A stretch of DNA of 64,000 nucleotides from Hemileia vastatrix (GCA_030280995.1 JASXTE010000017.1:19344498-19408497); one strand, 5' to 3'; counted from the stretch's first letter, positions 46,126 through 56,616 are shown. Notes: generated from the letters alone by a model not told the origin. Program-made: numbers and translations.

Positions 46126-46140
46126 GGTTATGGGCCCAGC
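46126..46140 (+). other. Primer binding site complementary to the initiator tRNA-Met anticodon arm
   Basis: GGTTATGGGCCCAGC follows the 5' LTR. Its complement GCTGGGCCCATAACC is the conserved anticodon stem-loop of eukaryotic initiator tRNA-Met. Copia-type elements are known to prime from a half-molecule of this tRNA rather than from the 3' CCA end. Confidence 0.85.
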
Positions 46141-46178
46141 GCCCCTGCATTCTTAAACTAAAGCTGGAAGTTCCCAAT

Positions 46179-49100
46179 ATGCCTTTTTCCCTTGGGGAAT
46201 TCCCTGGTCCAGAGTTGTCCTCCATCTACACCAACATGGCTGAACTCCCTGCTTTCTCACAGCCTAATTTCTCTTACCTTTAAGACTCATCCAACTACTT
46301 CAAAATTAAAGGTATAGAGAAACTAAACAACACAAATTATAGTTCCTGGAAGACAGACCTAAAATATGCACTCACTGTCTGTAATCTGGATCAATTTCTC
46401 AAGGAGGATTATCCAGTATGCACCAACCCAGAACTACTCTCAATATTTAAAATTCAACAGCGTCAAAAAAACACCATCATTAAAATTTTTATGGATCGCC
46501 CTAATCAGCATAAATTCAGTCTTGAAGATGAAGCTCTTAAACCTGCTGCCTTATGGACACATATCAAGGAGCACTACGCCTCTAAATCAAGTCAAAATTG
46601 CTTGTATATTGTAAAAAAACTGTTCAAGATTATATTTACAGAAAGTAATATACTTGAGGCTATGGATGAATTCCAAGGCACCATGAAACTTCTTTGAGAG
46701 GTTTCTCCAGATCCATTCAAATAGAACATCCTTTCATACATCATGGCAAATTTTGTGCTTAATCTCCCGCCCAAATCCTATCAAACCTTCTCCTCTATCA
46801 TTCTTAGCAAGTACAATATTACTAATTGGCAGGTAAAAATCAAGAGTATTCTTGGTGACATTGAACCTGAAGTCATCAGGAAAAAAACACTTAATTCCAA
46901 CAACTCCACATCTGGAACAGTTTTAGCTACAGACACTAGGACCAAAATCTTTTGCTCTAAAGGCAAACAAAACCCTCTGGAACAGCACTCAGAGGCATCT
47001 TTCTTTCAATTACATCCAAAAAAACAAGACAAATTCCTGAAACGTAAAAAGGAAAGAGAAAAAAAGGACACTTGAAGTGCAAAAGCTCTATCAGTATTTT
47101 CCAATATTCCTCTCAATCACGCTATTCTGGAAAGTGGTGCTTCATTCTCCATCTTCAACTCATTACAGTTTTTCTCTACTTATAAATCTTCAAATCTAAG
47201 TTTATCAATGGCAAATGGAGACCAGTTACTAGCCCTTGGACAAGGAAAAGTAACCTTCACTTCATCATCTGGCCATATCTTCAACATTGAACATGCACTC
47301 TATGTTCCCTCAGTTAAAGCCAATCTTATATCAGCTATTGATTTACTTCTCAATGGCTGGAGCTTATCTAAAGAAGAAAGAATCTTCAAAGTCAAGTAAA
47401 AAGGGACTAATCACATAGATTGTTCCGTAAATGGATGTATTATCACTTTACCTCTACTTAACTCATCAATATATAATGTTACCTCAATAAACAATGAAAA
47501 TATTCAACTCTTAAACCATAAATATCAACATACCAGTAATCAAATCTTGGAAAAATTACATCCAGGTTTTAATTTCTCAAATTTCAGTTGTAAAACTTGT
47601 GCTTTAGCTAATTCTCACACTTTACCATATTTGGGTACTTTCCCGACCCCTGAAAACAAGTTGGACATCATCCATATTGACTTACGCGGTCCTATCACTC
47701 CAGAATCAAAAGTAGGAAGATCTTACTTCTTTCAAATTGTTGATGGTCACTCTTGCTATTGCCATACTTATTTCCTGAGCTTGAAATCTGAAGCCTACAA
47801 GACTTTTCAAGAACTTTTGTCTCTTGTTGAAAACCAACTCTCACAATCCATTAAATTCTTAATTACGAATAACGGAGGGGAATTCACAAGTAACTCCATG
47901 AAAAATTTACTCAATGACAAAGATATACTTCACCTTCAAACAGCTCCCTATTCACCTCAGCAGGTTCCAATTGCTGAAAGAGGTAATCAATCCATTGTTG
48001 AAATGGCAAAATTTTTGTTTATCAAATCAGGTTTGGACTCCATCTGGTGGGCCAAAGCTGTCAATACAGCCACATTCCACCTTAACATTTTACCAACTTC
48101 AGCCCTTCCAGATTATAAAGCTCCATGGGATGTTTGGCACAACAAAAAAGTTAAAATTACTCAAAAACTTTACCCATTTGGGTCAGACATTGTTTATTAT
48201 CAACAGAACTCAAATTTAATGGAAAATTCAATGCCAGTGGTGAAGAGGGGATCTTTCTCTGCTACTGTGAGCAACATATTAATTACTGAATTTATTCACC
48301 CAGTACTGACTTCATATTAATTACTCACAATGTAAAATTCCTAAACAACTTCATTTTAGCTTGTCAAATATCTAAAGGTCCTACTGCAGAAACCCTTGTT
48401 TTCCCAGTCATTGAATATATCCCCACACCCACTTCAATCTCCTTTGAAACTCCAGCTCCAGAGAATGAACCTTTAAACAATCAACCTAGTGATATTTCCC
48501 CCAATTTCTCCATCAAGACTGCTCCCTCTGAATCTAATTCCCCATTTTAAATATCTAATGAAACTCCTTCAGCCCCAGAACACTATGCTTACGTTGACAA
48601 AGATGCTAGACTGGCTAAAGAAATCAATCCATCAATCAATTCATCAAATATACTCACCTCAAAAAAAGACCAAATCAGGTCAATATGATAGTCACACCCT
48701 TTGATATACACAAAAATTTCTATGAAGGGTTTAACTCCCCTGAAAGCAATGAATGGCTTAAAGCCATTAATAACAAATTAGCTAGCATCAGCAAACACAA
48801 AGTTTGGGAAGAATCTCCTCCACCTCCAAATAATCACTTCCTTGGCACTATATGGACCTTCAAAAAGAAAACTGATTCTGAGGGAAATATAACCAAGTAC
48901 AAAGCTAGATTATGCATTCACGGTTTCTCTCAAATAGAAGGAATCGAATATAAAAAAACTCATGCCCCAACTGGACAATTGAACACTCTATGCTTCCTTT
49001 TGGGTCTCTCTGCCTATAAAGACTGGGAACTTCATCAAATGGACATAAAGTCAGCTTTTCTACATGGGGAACCTGATGAAGACCTATATCTCAATTTCAC

Positions 49101-50244
49101 CAGTGGCTATTCACCTAAAATTAAGGATTACTGCTTATATCTCAAGAAATCATTATATGGTTTAAAACAGAGTCCTAGGTGTTGGTATTGTAAACTATCT
49201 GAATTTTTCACTGACATTGGCTTCAAACCAAGCAAGGCTTATCCTTGTCTTTTTATTAATACCAAAGACACTCATCCATGCTATGTATTTATACACATTA
49301 CTGACCTAATTATTGCCAGACCCTCCATTCAAATTTTAAAAAATAAAATCTCTAAAGTTTTTGATATGGAAGATCAGGGAGAACTCAATTGTGTCCTTGG
49401 TATGAAGGTAGTCAGAGATCGATTAAATAAAACAATCAGTTTGTCACAAGAATTATATATTACCAAATTATTGACTGAATTAAACTTTCAAGACTGTCAA
49501 ACGGTTACCACCCTGCTAGTACCAAACTCACATTTCACCATCTGTACTTCCAATGAATTGACTCAACTATTTAATTATAGAAAAGCCATTGGTCTTCTTA
49601 ACTATCTTGTACTTTGTTTTCAACCTGACCTAGCCTATGCTACCTCCACTCTTGCCCAATACTTGAATCAACCAACTGATCAGCAAATACAAGCCTTTTT
49701 CCACCTCCTTCGATATCTCAAGCTAACTAAGAACTTTCATCTGACTCTTGGAAATGTCACTAATTCTGAATTAAGATTGCTAGTTGGATTTTCTGATGCC
49801 AACTACAATAAGTCAGAAGACTCTAAGTCTACATCAGGAACTCTTGTATTTCATCTTGGTCTGATTTGTTGGAAATCTTGTAAGCAGCAATCTGTGGCAC
49901 TGTCAACTTTGGAATCTGAGTACTATGCCATGACCAAATGTGAACAAGATCTACTCTGGACCAAAGAAATGTTCAATGATTTTTCTATTCCTCTCAATAA
50001 ATCAATACTCATGGGCGATAATCAAGGTGGTATCAATCTGGCACTTTATCCTCTATATCAGTATTGCACTATGCATATCAACACCAGAGTGTGCTGGCTG
50101 CATGAACAAGTTAACAATCGTGAATTTTCCTTTAATTATACCCCCTCAACTCAAATGATTGCTGATGTTTTAACCAAATCCTTATCTAGACCCAAGCATC
50201 TTGAGTTTCTGAACTTACTGAATATCTCACCATTGCTGTCTTGA
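46179..50244 (+). pseudogene. copia gag-pol, all domains present but broken
   Basis: Gag (MPFSLGEFPGPEL, a stop, then KLNNTNYSSWKTDLKYAL), protease with ESGAS in place of DSGAS, GAG-pre-integrase CKTCALAN, integrase (HIDLRGP; TNNGGEF with Asn for the second catalytic Asp; PIAERGN), RT (GTIWTFKKK, ELHQMDIKSAFLHG; IHITDLI in place of a VDD box), RNase H (VGFSDANYNKSEDSKST, LSTLESEYYAM) and the final ADVLTKSLSRPK, TGA at 50242-50244. Stops or frameshifts lie near 46262, 46698, 47073, 47397 and 48320-48685. Three of the enzymatic centres are mutated. Confidence 0.9.
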
Positions 50245-50245
50245 G

Positions 50246-50255
50246 CATGGGAGGG
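50246..50255 (+). other. Polypurine tract of the inner copia element
   Basis: CATGGGAGGG directly before the TG of the 3' LTR. Confidence 0.75.
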
Positions 50256-50667
50256 TGTTAAGATTATACTACTAAGTAGATGTTATATACTTATATACTA
50301 ATACTGATATATCCATATATTTCTATACTTATATTTATATTTATATGTGCATATATTTCTCTAACCTTACATGATGATATCACTCAAAGCACTTATAGAT
50401 GAGGAATCTAATACCCATTTCCTCATCCAATTTCTTCTCTTTACTTATTTTAATTATCATTATATTTATTAATTGATTCTTTCTCTTGTCCCTAAAGTCA
50501 ACTGTCCATTTCTGTCCTTGCGTCCTTGCTGTCCTTAGTGTCCTAAATATCTTACTTACCTGGCACTGAATCTTATCAGGTAACTTTCAACTTTCCATTT
50601 CTCTCCTTGCGTCCTTGCTGTCCTTAGTGTCCTAAATATCTTACTTACCTGGTGCTGAATCTTATCA
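50256..50667 (+). repeat. 3' LTR of the inner copia element with duplicated tail
   Basis: 50256-50578 equals the 5' LTR plus 17 bp; 50579-50667 repeats the last part (CTTGCGTCCTTGCTGTCC...CTTATCA) and ends next to GTTGG. Either slippage or template switching during reverse transcription. Confidence 0.88.
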
Positions 50668-50741
50668 GTTGGTGCTAAAAAAGCTGGGTAACTCTCCACA
50701 ACTTTTTGTTGGCTGCACAAACCATTTCTAATATAGCTGTA

Positions 50742-50804
50742 CCATAGGTGGGTAATGAAATTCATAGAACTCACTCCGGACGAAGTGCTGACACTGCTAC
50801 CATA
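50742..50804 (+). repeat. 3' LTR of the outer copia element, right part
   Basis: CCATAGGTGGGTAATGAAATTCATA to CTGCTACCATA continues the LTR interrupted at 40553 and matches 20473-20537. It is followed by the GGTGT duplication. Confidence 0.88.
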
Positions 50805-51018
50805 GGTGTGAGTGGCATGAGCTATGTAAGAAAATATGTATAAAAATAACTTTTTTGGTTTACTTTTTGTTGTTAAAATCATTATAATTAAGCGCGCAAA
50901 GGGTAAAAGTTTGGCTTGTCCACTAATTTGTAAGAGTAGCCTTGTTCAACTTGATGATCAACTATATTCATTTTACTAGTACAGAAGTTGATTCACTTGA
51001 GTACCGGGCAGTTGAGTA

Positions 51019-51223
51019 CAAAAAAGCCCACATTAAATAGGTCCGCATGCGCACTAAAAACCCACAAGTAAATCTCATTTACAAATCTCAATTCCACAGA
51101 TGACTCAACTTAAATCACTTGAGTCAGCTGTCGAATTGAGATCTACAAATGAGATTTTCCTGTGGGTTTTTCCTAAAACTGAAAACGCAGGTGAACCTAC
51201 TTAATGAGGTGTGCACGTATTCC
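51019..51223. mobile_element. Foldback (hairpin) MITE, arms about 100 bp
   Basis: AACCCACAAGTAAATCTCATTTACAAATC... (from 51059) is the inverse of ...AAATGAGATTTTCCTGTGGGTT (to 51170), and the pairing extends outward through CCCACATTAAATAGGT and its partner ACCTACTTAATGAGGTGTG. The centre is near 51112. It lies about 0.8 kb upstream of the zinc-finger gene. I could not define a target duplication. Confidence 0.75.
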
Positions 51224-52018
51224 ACGCATTTTTGCGCGTTGTGTAAGGGGATGGTTGTATGATATGCATACAAAATGAAAAAATGATGTCATTTGATTGT
51301 TGACGGAAAGCTGCCCTTTATAAGTATTGTCCAGAAGGTTAAGCGGTGATTTTGTAATTCAGCTTGATCCACTGTGAAGTAAGGAAAGCGATTCGGTAGT
51401 TTAATATTGAAGAATTGGATTTTTTTTCTTGAAGCCTCTTATAATCACACCAAGCTGAGGACATGAGTAAATGATAATTTGTGCCATATTTAAGGTTTGT
51501 GATGTCATATAATTGGGTGCACTAAGGATGATGAGAGATTTAGAGTTGAGTTTCCAATCGTGTAGGGGCATGAATGCTCATTTCCGCTAGAACGAGTACC
51601 AAAGTTGTCTCTCTACCCACGAGTATTAAGTAGTTAATGGTTCAAAAGTATAGGGCTTTCCATCATTTGCCTTGCCAGAAGCTTTCATAATATCGTTGCA
51701 CAACCTTTGTTCATCAACACTACCTAATTGGAAATCGTATGTTCATTTTTTTTTTGAAAATTGAAAGAAAAACGTTGTAATATCACGTCACTAATAATTA
51801 ATAATAACGACATTTTTCATTGCAATGTTTTCAGCCTAGTGCCCCGGCACTCTATTGTTGTTATTTTTTCAGTTATATTCGCTTCACTTTTGCCTGTAGA
51901 ATACCCCCATCTGTGTCTATTATTCAACTATCGCAATTAAAGTGTGCTCATTTGTTCTTTACGACATCTTATTTTTCAAACTTCATAGTGCTTGTTTATA
52001 TATTTTAAGCATATACCC
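51224..52018. other. Upstream region of the zinc-finger gene
   Basis: About 0.8 kb without an ORF of note. It should hold the promoter and leader of the gene starting at 52019. No clear TATA element close to the start codon. Confidence 0.5.
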
Positions 52019-53238
52019 ATGTTTTCTACCAATAATTCCGAAAGTTGTATATATCCAGTAAAATCAATGTACATGTGTGATCAGCAGTATTTTGAGGAAG
52101 CTCTGATTTCTGCTCCTTCCCCCTTTTTTAATTTTGACCAGTCTCTTGTGGATAATATTTCTTTACCTTTGTCTTTTGAAAACATTCAAATGGATTCCCA
52201 AATACCTAGAAGTTATGAAGAAACCCTATACGGAATGGACTACTCCAACGCAAACTTCATGATTACAGATCACAATCCAGTATGGAGCCAGACCTCAGAT
52301 GGTCTGTATGTTGGCCAAAATTTACTAACTTCGCAACTTAAAGCATCTAATGTTTCATATCCTTCTTTCCCTCAAATCACCCCAACTCACAATTACGATG
52401 AAAATCAAGTGAGAATATTTCCTGAAGTGAAAGAAGAAGATTCACGAATTCCATTTAACACTCCCAAAACAAAACTAGAAGAACATGTTTCGGAATACTC
52501 TAAGAAAGATTTAAAAAAAAATGATGGTGTTACCTCAAGAGTAGGAGTGAGTGTCACTCCTGGAGGCAATGAACGCAAACACGCTTGTACTTGGCCTGGT
52601 TGTGGAAAAGCATTCACAACTTCTGGTCATCTAGCTCGTCATAATCGAATTCATACAGGAGAGAAGCGCTACGAATGTCTCATGGAAGGATGTCAGAGTC
52701 GGTTTAGTAGACAAGATAACATGCTACAACAGTGAGTTGCTTTTCACTCTTCTAGCAAAGGTCATAAAGTTTTCATTGACTGATTTGTAATCCTCACAGT
52801 TATCGAACCCACCTTCTGAAAAAATCACGCCGTTTACCTTCCCTAGCAACCCCCATGAAAGCCAGTGAATTAAAAGATCATGTTTATTCAGCCGCTCTTA
52901 AAATTTATCAGCATAAACTTAGAAAAGCAGGCGGAGCATGCAAGAAACGCCGACCTTCTGTCTCCGAAAGCTATGCAACGGTCTCATCCCGTCAAGAAAA
53001 GACTGTAGAAGTACTGAGGGATCAAATTAAAGAATCCGTGGCAAGTGATCTTTCAAACTCTGAAGACAGATTACATATGCATTCTATTTGCCTGCCCACA
53101 TTGTCACCATATATCTCATCCCCCTTCGATTTATCCTCCATCAGTACTGGAAACTCAATGATAACGTTTAATTGTGCAACCTTGTTCGGGTCGCCTCAGT
53201 TTTTAAGCCAAGCGCAATTACAAGAAACAGTATTTTAA
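52019..53238 (+). CDS. C2H2 zinc-finger transcription factor (2 exons, 383 aa)
   Basis: Exons 52019-52731 and 52800-53238; the intron GTGAGT...CACAG splits the second finger and phases add to 384 codons. Two adjacent C2H2 fingers (about residues 190-245): CTWPGCGKAFTTSGHLARHNRIHTGE and CLMEGCQSRFSRQDNMLQHYRTH, joined by a TGEKRYE linker. The helix residues GHLARHNRIH and SRQDNMLQHYRTHL are typical of fungal Nrg1/FlbC-like regulators, so nuclear DNA binding is very likely; target genes are unknown. A basic stretch KKSRR and later CKKRRP may be nuclear localisation signals. The N-terminal ~180 residues are Ser/Asn/Asp-rich. I chose the ATG at 52019 because the open frame before it has no earlier ATG. 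Confidence 0.9.
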
Positions 53239-53636
53239 AAGTCAAGGGAGTTTATCAGATCAAATTTCAATACCTCAAATTTGTATCGGGGGAAACGTGA
53301 TACTATTTCTAGCAAAGTGATAGTTTTCTATTAGTCAATAATAAAAGTAATCATGGTTGTATAAAGCAAAAAGTAAAGCCTCCTTCATAGCCACAATTAC
53401 ATTGAAACGCCTGCGGTTTTACATTGGTTAGATACAAAGTGCAGAAAAATGACTCATGTAATCTCATGAAAACAAGCAGCGGCAACTGTTTACTGGATTA
53501 TAAGTACTCTAATGATTAAATTCCTCATATGTGCATCATGTAACAAGTCTTGTATCAAAATCTGTGTAAAGTGAAAGTAACGCACAATCCTTGATGGAAA
53601 GTTTTTAAAGGTCAATTTTGTTCTTGAGGATTATTT
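53239..53636. other. 3' region of the zinc-finger gene
   Basis: Intergenic, AT-rich, no gene recognised. The TA target of the following MITE is at 53637-53638. Confidence 0.6.
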
Positions 53637-53638
53637 TA

Positions 53639-54152
53639 CAGCCAAGTCACAAAACTTAGGAAATTTTTGACAAACAAAAATGAAATTCTCCCTCACAAAA
53701 AAATGATTTGTCCATTCAAAGGGAAGTACAACTGGACCAAGAAAGCTTTGTGAAAGTGCAAATTTTTTTACAACTTTTTGGTTTTTCCTACCCTCCTTTG
53801 TGGACATGATGCGAGCACGCAATGGTCCAATTTGAGTGCAATGCCAAAATGATTTCCAAAAATAATACTTGTAGTGGAAAATTGAATTGTACACTGTGGA
53901 TATTATACATACATCGGAAGGATGGGATACCGTGAATGACTGTTTGCAGGATCAATTGGTCCATTGCGTGCTCACGTTGTGTCCAAAAGGAGTACGGGGA
54001 AAGGCAAAAAGTTGTAAAAAAATTTGCACTTCCACAAAGCTTTCTTGGTCTAGCTGTATCTCCGATCCTATTGAATAGGCAAATTATTTTTCTTTTTGCG
54101 GGAAACTTTGATTTTATCATCAAAAGTTCCCAAAATATTTGTGACTTGGCTG
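53639..54152. mobile_element. Tc1/mariner-type MITE, 514 bp, with ~200-bp inverted arms and TA target
   Basis: It begins CAGCCAAGTCACAAA and ends TTTGTGACTTGGCTG, flanked by TA (53637-53638, 54153-54154). Arms of about 200 bp match with moderate divergence (for example GCTTTGTGAAAGTGCAAATTTTTTTACAAC and its inverse near 54000-54040); the loop is about 110 bp. ORFs on both strands are mirror images of the repeat, not genes. Confidence 0.88.
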
Positions 54153-54274
54153 TATCGAAAAAATAAAGTTGAAAATTTGTTCCCTAAGGTTCACTTGGTG
54201 GATGATTCAACCGAATGTACATACGATAATGATAATTCTTACTACTTCGCATAACATCACACTTCACTCCTGAA

Positions 54275-54445
54275 TATGGTGAGAACGTCAGCGCTTCGTC
54301 CGGAGTGAACCCTCATATTTCATTACGGTAACAACGTCAGCGCTTCGTCCAGAGTGAACCGGAGTTAGACACCACCGCTGCACCACAGGATATACCATGT
54401 ACATATTGAATAAATCACTAAGCATATAGAATTATATATACAACA
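54275..54445 (-). repeat. Solo LTR (171 bp) of the host-copia family, CTGAA duplication
   Basis: On the minus strand TGTTGTATATATAATTC to CACCATA. It includes the duplicated GGTTCACTC(C/T)GGACGAAGCGCTGAC tail also seen in the LTRs at 20334 and 50742. Perfect flanking duplications CTGAA at 54270-54274 and 54446-54450. Confidence 0.92.
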
Positions 54446-54589
54446 CTGAAGAAGGCGGAAAGTATTGAAAAATAAGTTAATCATTGACTTGATTGAAATG
54501 GAAGAAAATTATGATGATTGCACGATTTATTTGGATTTGGATAATTGGAAAACACATGGCTTACATGTCTCGTGTGTCAGGATCTTTTT

Positions 54590-54599
54590 TATATAAATA
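54590..54599 (+). promoter_or_regulatory. TATA box of the secreted peptide gene
   Basis: TATATAAATA lies about 175 bp upstream of the ATG at 54770, with a pyrimidine-rich leader between. Confidence 0.55.
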
Positions 54600-54769
54600 G
54601 TGGGAGTCTTTCTATAGAGTATTTCCTTGTGCCTGTTGATCTGGAACCCCCCAACTCTTACATTGTTTGTTGAATTTCCTTTACACAAATCTCACAATGC
54701 TTTGATCTTCCTAACTGGAAAATTGGTATTATCCACCGAAGTTGACAGACTTTTAAAAGATATACAGCA

Positions 54770-55136
54770 ATGCAGACACCTCCAGCTCTAACTGTAAGTA
54801 TATCCATCATCTTTCATTCTTGGAGTGGCAATAGATCAATCACCGTATAAAAATATTCCTTTTCATGCTTGATCGTTGGTTGTAGTTCATTTTCATATTG
54901 TGCTTTTCAATCTTTTTGGTCAACTCAAGACCGGCATCAGAATTTGAGAAGTAAGTCGTCAAAATCAAGGTTTATATCAGAGAAATCACTCATTATTTTG
55001 TGTTTTGTGTTTTGTGTTTTGTATTTTTTTATTTTTGGATAAAAGAGATCCCCATAATTCTTGTTCCACTAGCGAAATAGGATGTATAGTATATGTACCT
55101 CCTCCTCCTTGTGGAAGAGGTGATATTTGCCATTAG
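54770..55136 (+). CDS. Small secreted cysteine-containing peptide (3 exons, 59 aa), family not recognised
   Basis: Exons 54770-54793, 54886-54950 and 55046-55136; introns GTAAGT...TTGTAG and GTAAGT...AAAAG, phases add to 60 codons, stop TAG. The precursor starts MQTPPALTFIFILCFSIFLV, a clean signal peptide, with likely cleavage near NSRPA. The mature part is about 35 residues with four cysteines (SCS, GCI, PCG, ICH), a PPPP run and an acidic/basic mix, ending GDICH. Such short, multi-exon, secreted peptides are typical of rust fungi and some act in the host; no function can be assigned. A TATA box, two strong introns and a sensible stop support a real gene. The acceptor could instead be AG two bases on, changing Lys-Asp to Lys-Ser and the frame, so the given one is preferred. 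Confidence 0.65.
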
Positions 55137-55904
55137 CCAGGTAAGCTGCTTTCATTCTACCAAACTAAATCAAATCTTTGAGGTTCACACAAGAAATTGA
55201 ATCAAAGTAACCATGCCTGATGTCCAAATTTTAATATTAACCTCTTTAAGTCTTCAGGTTTCTGCGTACAAGGTAAATGTTAAATGAGGGGTATCTGGTT
55301 TCTTAAGAGGTATAAAGATGTGTAGCAAGCTGTGGAAAGGCGTGTTACATGGGCTTTTGGAATTCACTTGCGCAGAAACCTATAAAAAATACACGATGAT
55401 ACTTTTATGAAGTATGGATATAGGTTTCTTGAAATAAAAAAAATACTTAATTTAAATTCTGGCAACATCACGATTAGTTACACCTCAATTATCTTTAGAC
55501 GGAAATAAATAAAAGATAAGGAATGGAGGAGACATTCGACAAGCTATTAATATAGTTTAAAACCTGCGAAAAGCGATGAGAGATAATAAATGGGACACTT
55601 AACAAACAGGATTAGAAAACGAGATTAATGAAATAAAATATAATGAAAGCAATAAAATGAGTGAGAAAAAATAGATGGGAAATTTAAGCTAAAGGAATCT
55701 CATTTTCCCAACTCATGTTCCCAAACGGCGGAAAGTAAAAAGACACACATGGCTAATCAAGCATGAGGCAATAAACATAAGTCTAGTGGGGAATAAGTTT
55801 CAGCAAAATAAGACAATAGGAAACTAATAAGGCAGAGCAAGATTGCAGAGATCACGAAGGTGAAATTTATTATATCCAAGATACTTTTAACACCACGTGC
55901 AAAG
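55137..55904. other. Intergenic, nothing recognised
   Basis: AT-rich sequence after the peptide gene. A further splice-donor-like CAGGTAAGC follows the stop at 55139-55146 and could belong to a 3' UTR intron. No other gene. Confidence 0.55.
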
Positions 55905-55953
55905 AGCCGACGTAGCGGAAAGGTATTTCAAAAGTTGGCCCGCTACGTCGGCT
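55905..55953. repeat. Perfect 14-bp inverted repeat with 21-nt loop
   Basis: AGCCGACGTAGCGG (55905-55918) and CCGCTACGTCGGCT (55940-55953). GC-rich in an AT-rich setting, each arm containing the ACGT core. It could be the end of a small mobile element or a binding site; no flanking duplication seen. Confidence 0.75.
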
Positions 55954-56034
55954 GATTTTTTCTCACAGTAAACAGACGTTCCTCCCCCTGAAAAAGTAAG
56001 ATCCCGGTCACCTGACCCAGTACATCCAAACATC

Positions 56035-56394
56035 GGATATGCAATCAGTGCCCCAACTGTTGCATGGTATCAGCACTCAGGACTCCGGAAAGAACCAATT
56101 GTAGAGAATGATGCCTTGCAGAACCAGGGAAAGGTTTCCGATGTACTTGGAGGCTACACTATATACTGATGAGAGACTAGCTAAGTACATAGTATGGTAA
56201 CACCATAACACCAATATCTGAATTACTTACTGTTATGTACATAGTCATAAGTATACTTAGTTACCATAGTGAGATAGTATTTAAGTTGAGAGTTGCGCGT
56301 CTGACTAACTACGATTCTTCTTGGAGTTTGTTACTGACGCACAACTACAGGTAATGTGATGCAGAAATGATTCTTCTCGGAGTTTGTTACTGAC
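56035..56394 (-). repeat. Continuation of the right-edge copia 3' LTR, plus a second related LTR fragment
   Basis: On the minus strand it continues from the interrupted LTR at 61504: TAACAAACTCC(G/A)AGAAGAATC with TGTAGTTGTGCGTCAG twice (a ~66-bp tandem duplication at 56325-56394), then from about 56205 a second LTR-like start TGTTATGGTGTTACC, and at 56045-56105 TTCTTTCCGGAGTCCTGAGTGCTGATACC, matching 61530-61565. The exact ends are uncertain. Confidence 0.55.
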
Positions 56395-56514
56395 TATGGT
56401 AGCAGTGTCAGCGCTTTGTCCGGAGTGAACCGGAGTTAGACGCGTCAGCTGCACCACAGACTATATACACTTTATGTACTTAACAATCACTAAGCTATCA
56501 TACTACACATAACA
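56395..56514 (-). repeat. 3' LTR of the minus-strand copia element
   Basis: TGTTATGTGTAGTATGATAG to GTAGCATACC-type end reading ...GACACTGCTACCATA on the minus strand. It is preceded by the polypurine tract at 56515-56530 (GGAAATCACTAAGAGGGGGG on the minus strand). Confidence 0.9.
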
Positions 56515-56616
56515 CCCCCCCTCTTAGTGATTTCCCTATAACCATCCCTTACCAAAAACAAGTAGAGAAATTTGAAAGTAAATAAAAAGAAAAGAAAAGA
56601 AGGAAAAACATAGAAA

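Larger units (their letters stand above)
45819..50667 (+). mobile_element. Complete Ty1/copia element inserted in the Tc1 inverted repeat, GTTGG duplication
   Basis: 5' LTR 45819-46124 and 3' LTR 50256-50667 (TGTTAAGATTATAC...CTTATCA). Perfect target duplication GTTGG at 45814-45818 and 50668-50672. Primer site, gag-pol remnant and polypurine tract are in the normal order. The 3' LTR is longer than the 5' LTR because of a 17-bp repeat expansion and a duplicated 89-bp tail. Confidence 0.93.
40556..50739. mobile_element. Tc1/mariner-type transposon with ~560-bp inverted repeats, TA target, hosting a copia insertion
   Basis: Left end CAGCTATATTAGAAATAGTTTGTG is the inverse of the right end at 50739; both are flanked by TA (40554-40555, 50740-50741). 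The inverted repeat runs 40556 to about 41116 on the left and, on the right, 50739-50668 then 45818 down to about 45250, split by the copia element at 45819-50667 with its GTTGG duplication. Without it the transposon is 5.3 kb, and holds a transposase (+) and an unrecognised convergent gene (-). The target was the copia 3' LTR. Confidence 0.9.
20334..50804 (+). mobile_element. Nested cluster: one Ty1/copia element expanded to 30.5 kb by later insertions
   Basis: A 5' LTR (20334-20537) and a split 3' LTR (40429-40553 plus 50742-50804) share sequence from end to end and are bounded by the same 5-bp duplication, GGTGT, at 20329-20333 and 50805-50809. Between them the copia coding region runs 20990-25100, resumes at 32778-32891, the 3' untranslated part resumes near 38345 and the polypurine tract is split at 38401/40417. 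The gaps are a Harbinger element, a second Harbinger element, a MITE and a Tc1-type element with another copia inside. Removing them leaves about 5 kb, a normal copia length. Confidence 0.88.

Noticed and set aside
20334..50804. The left and right LTR-like pieces as independent solo LTRs
   Set aside because: The shared GGTGT duplication, the split polypurine tract and codon-exact continuation of the RNase H frame at 25100/32778 show one element.
53631..54166. Paired ORFs on both strands near 53.6-54.2 kb
   Set aside because: They mirror each other because of the MITE's long inverted arms.
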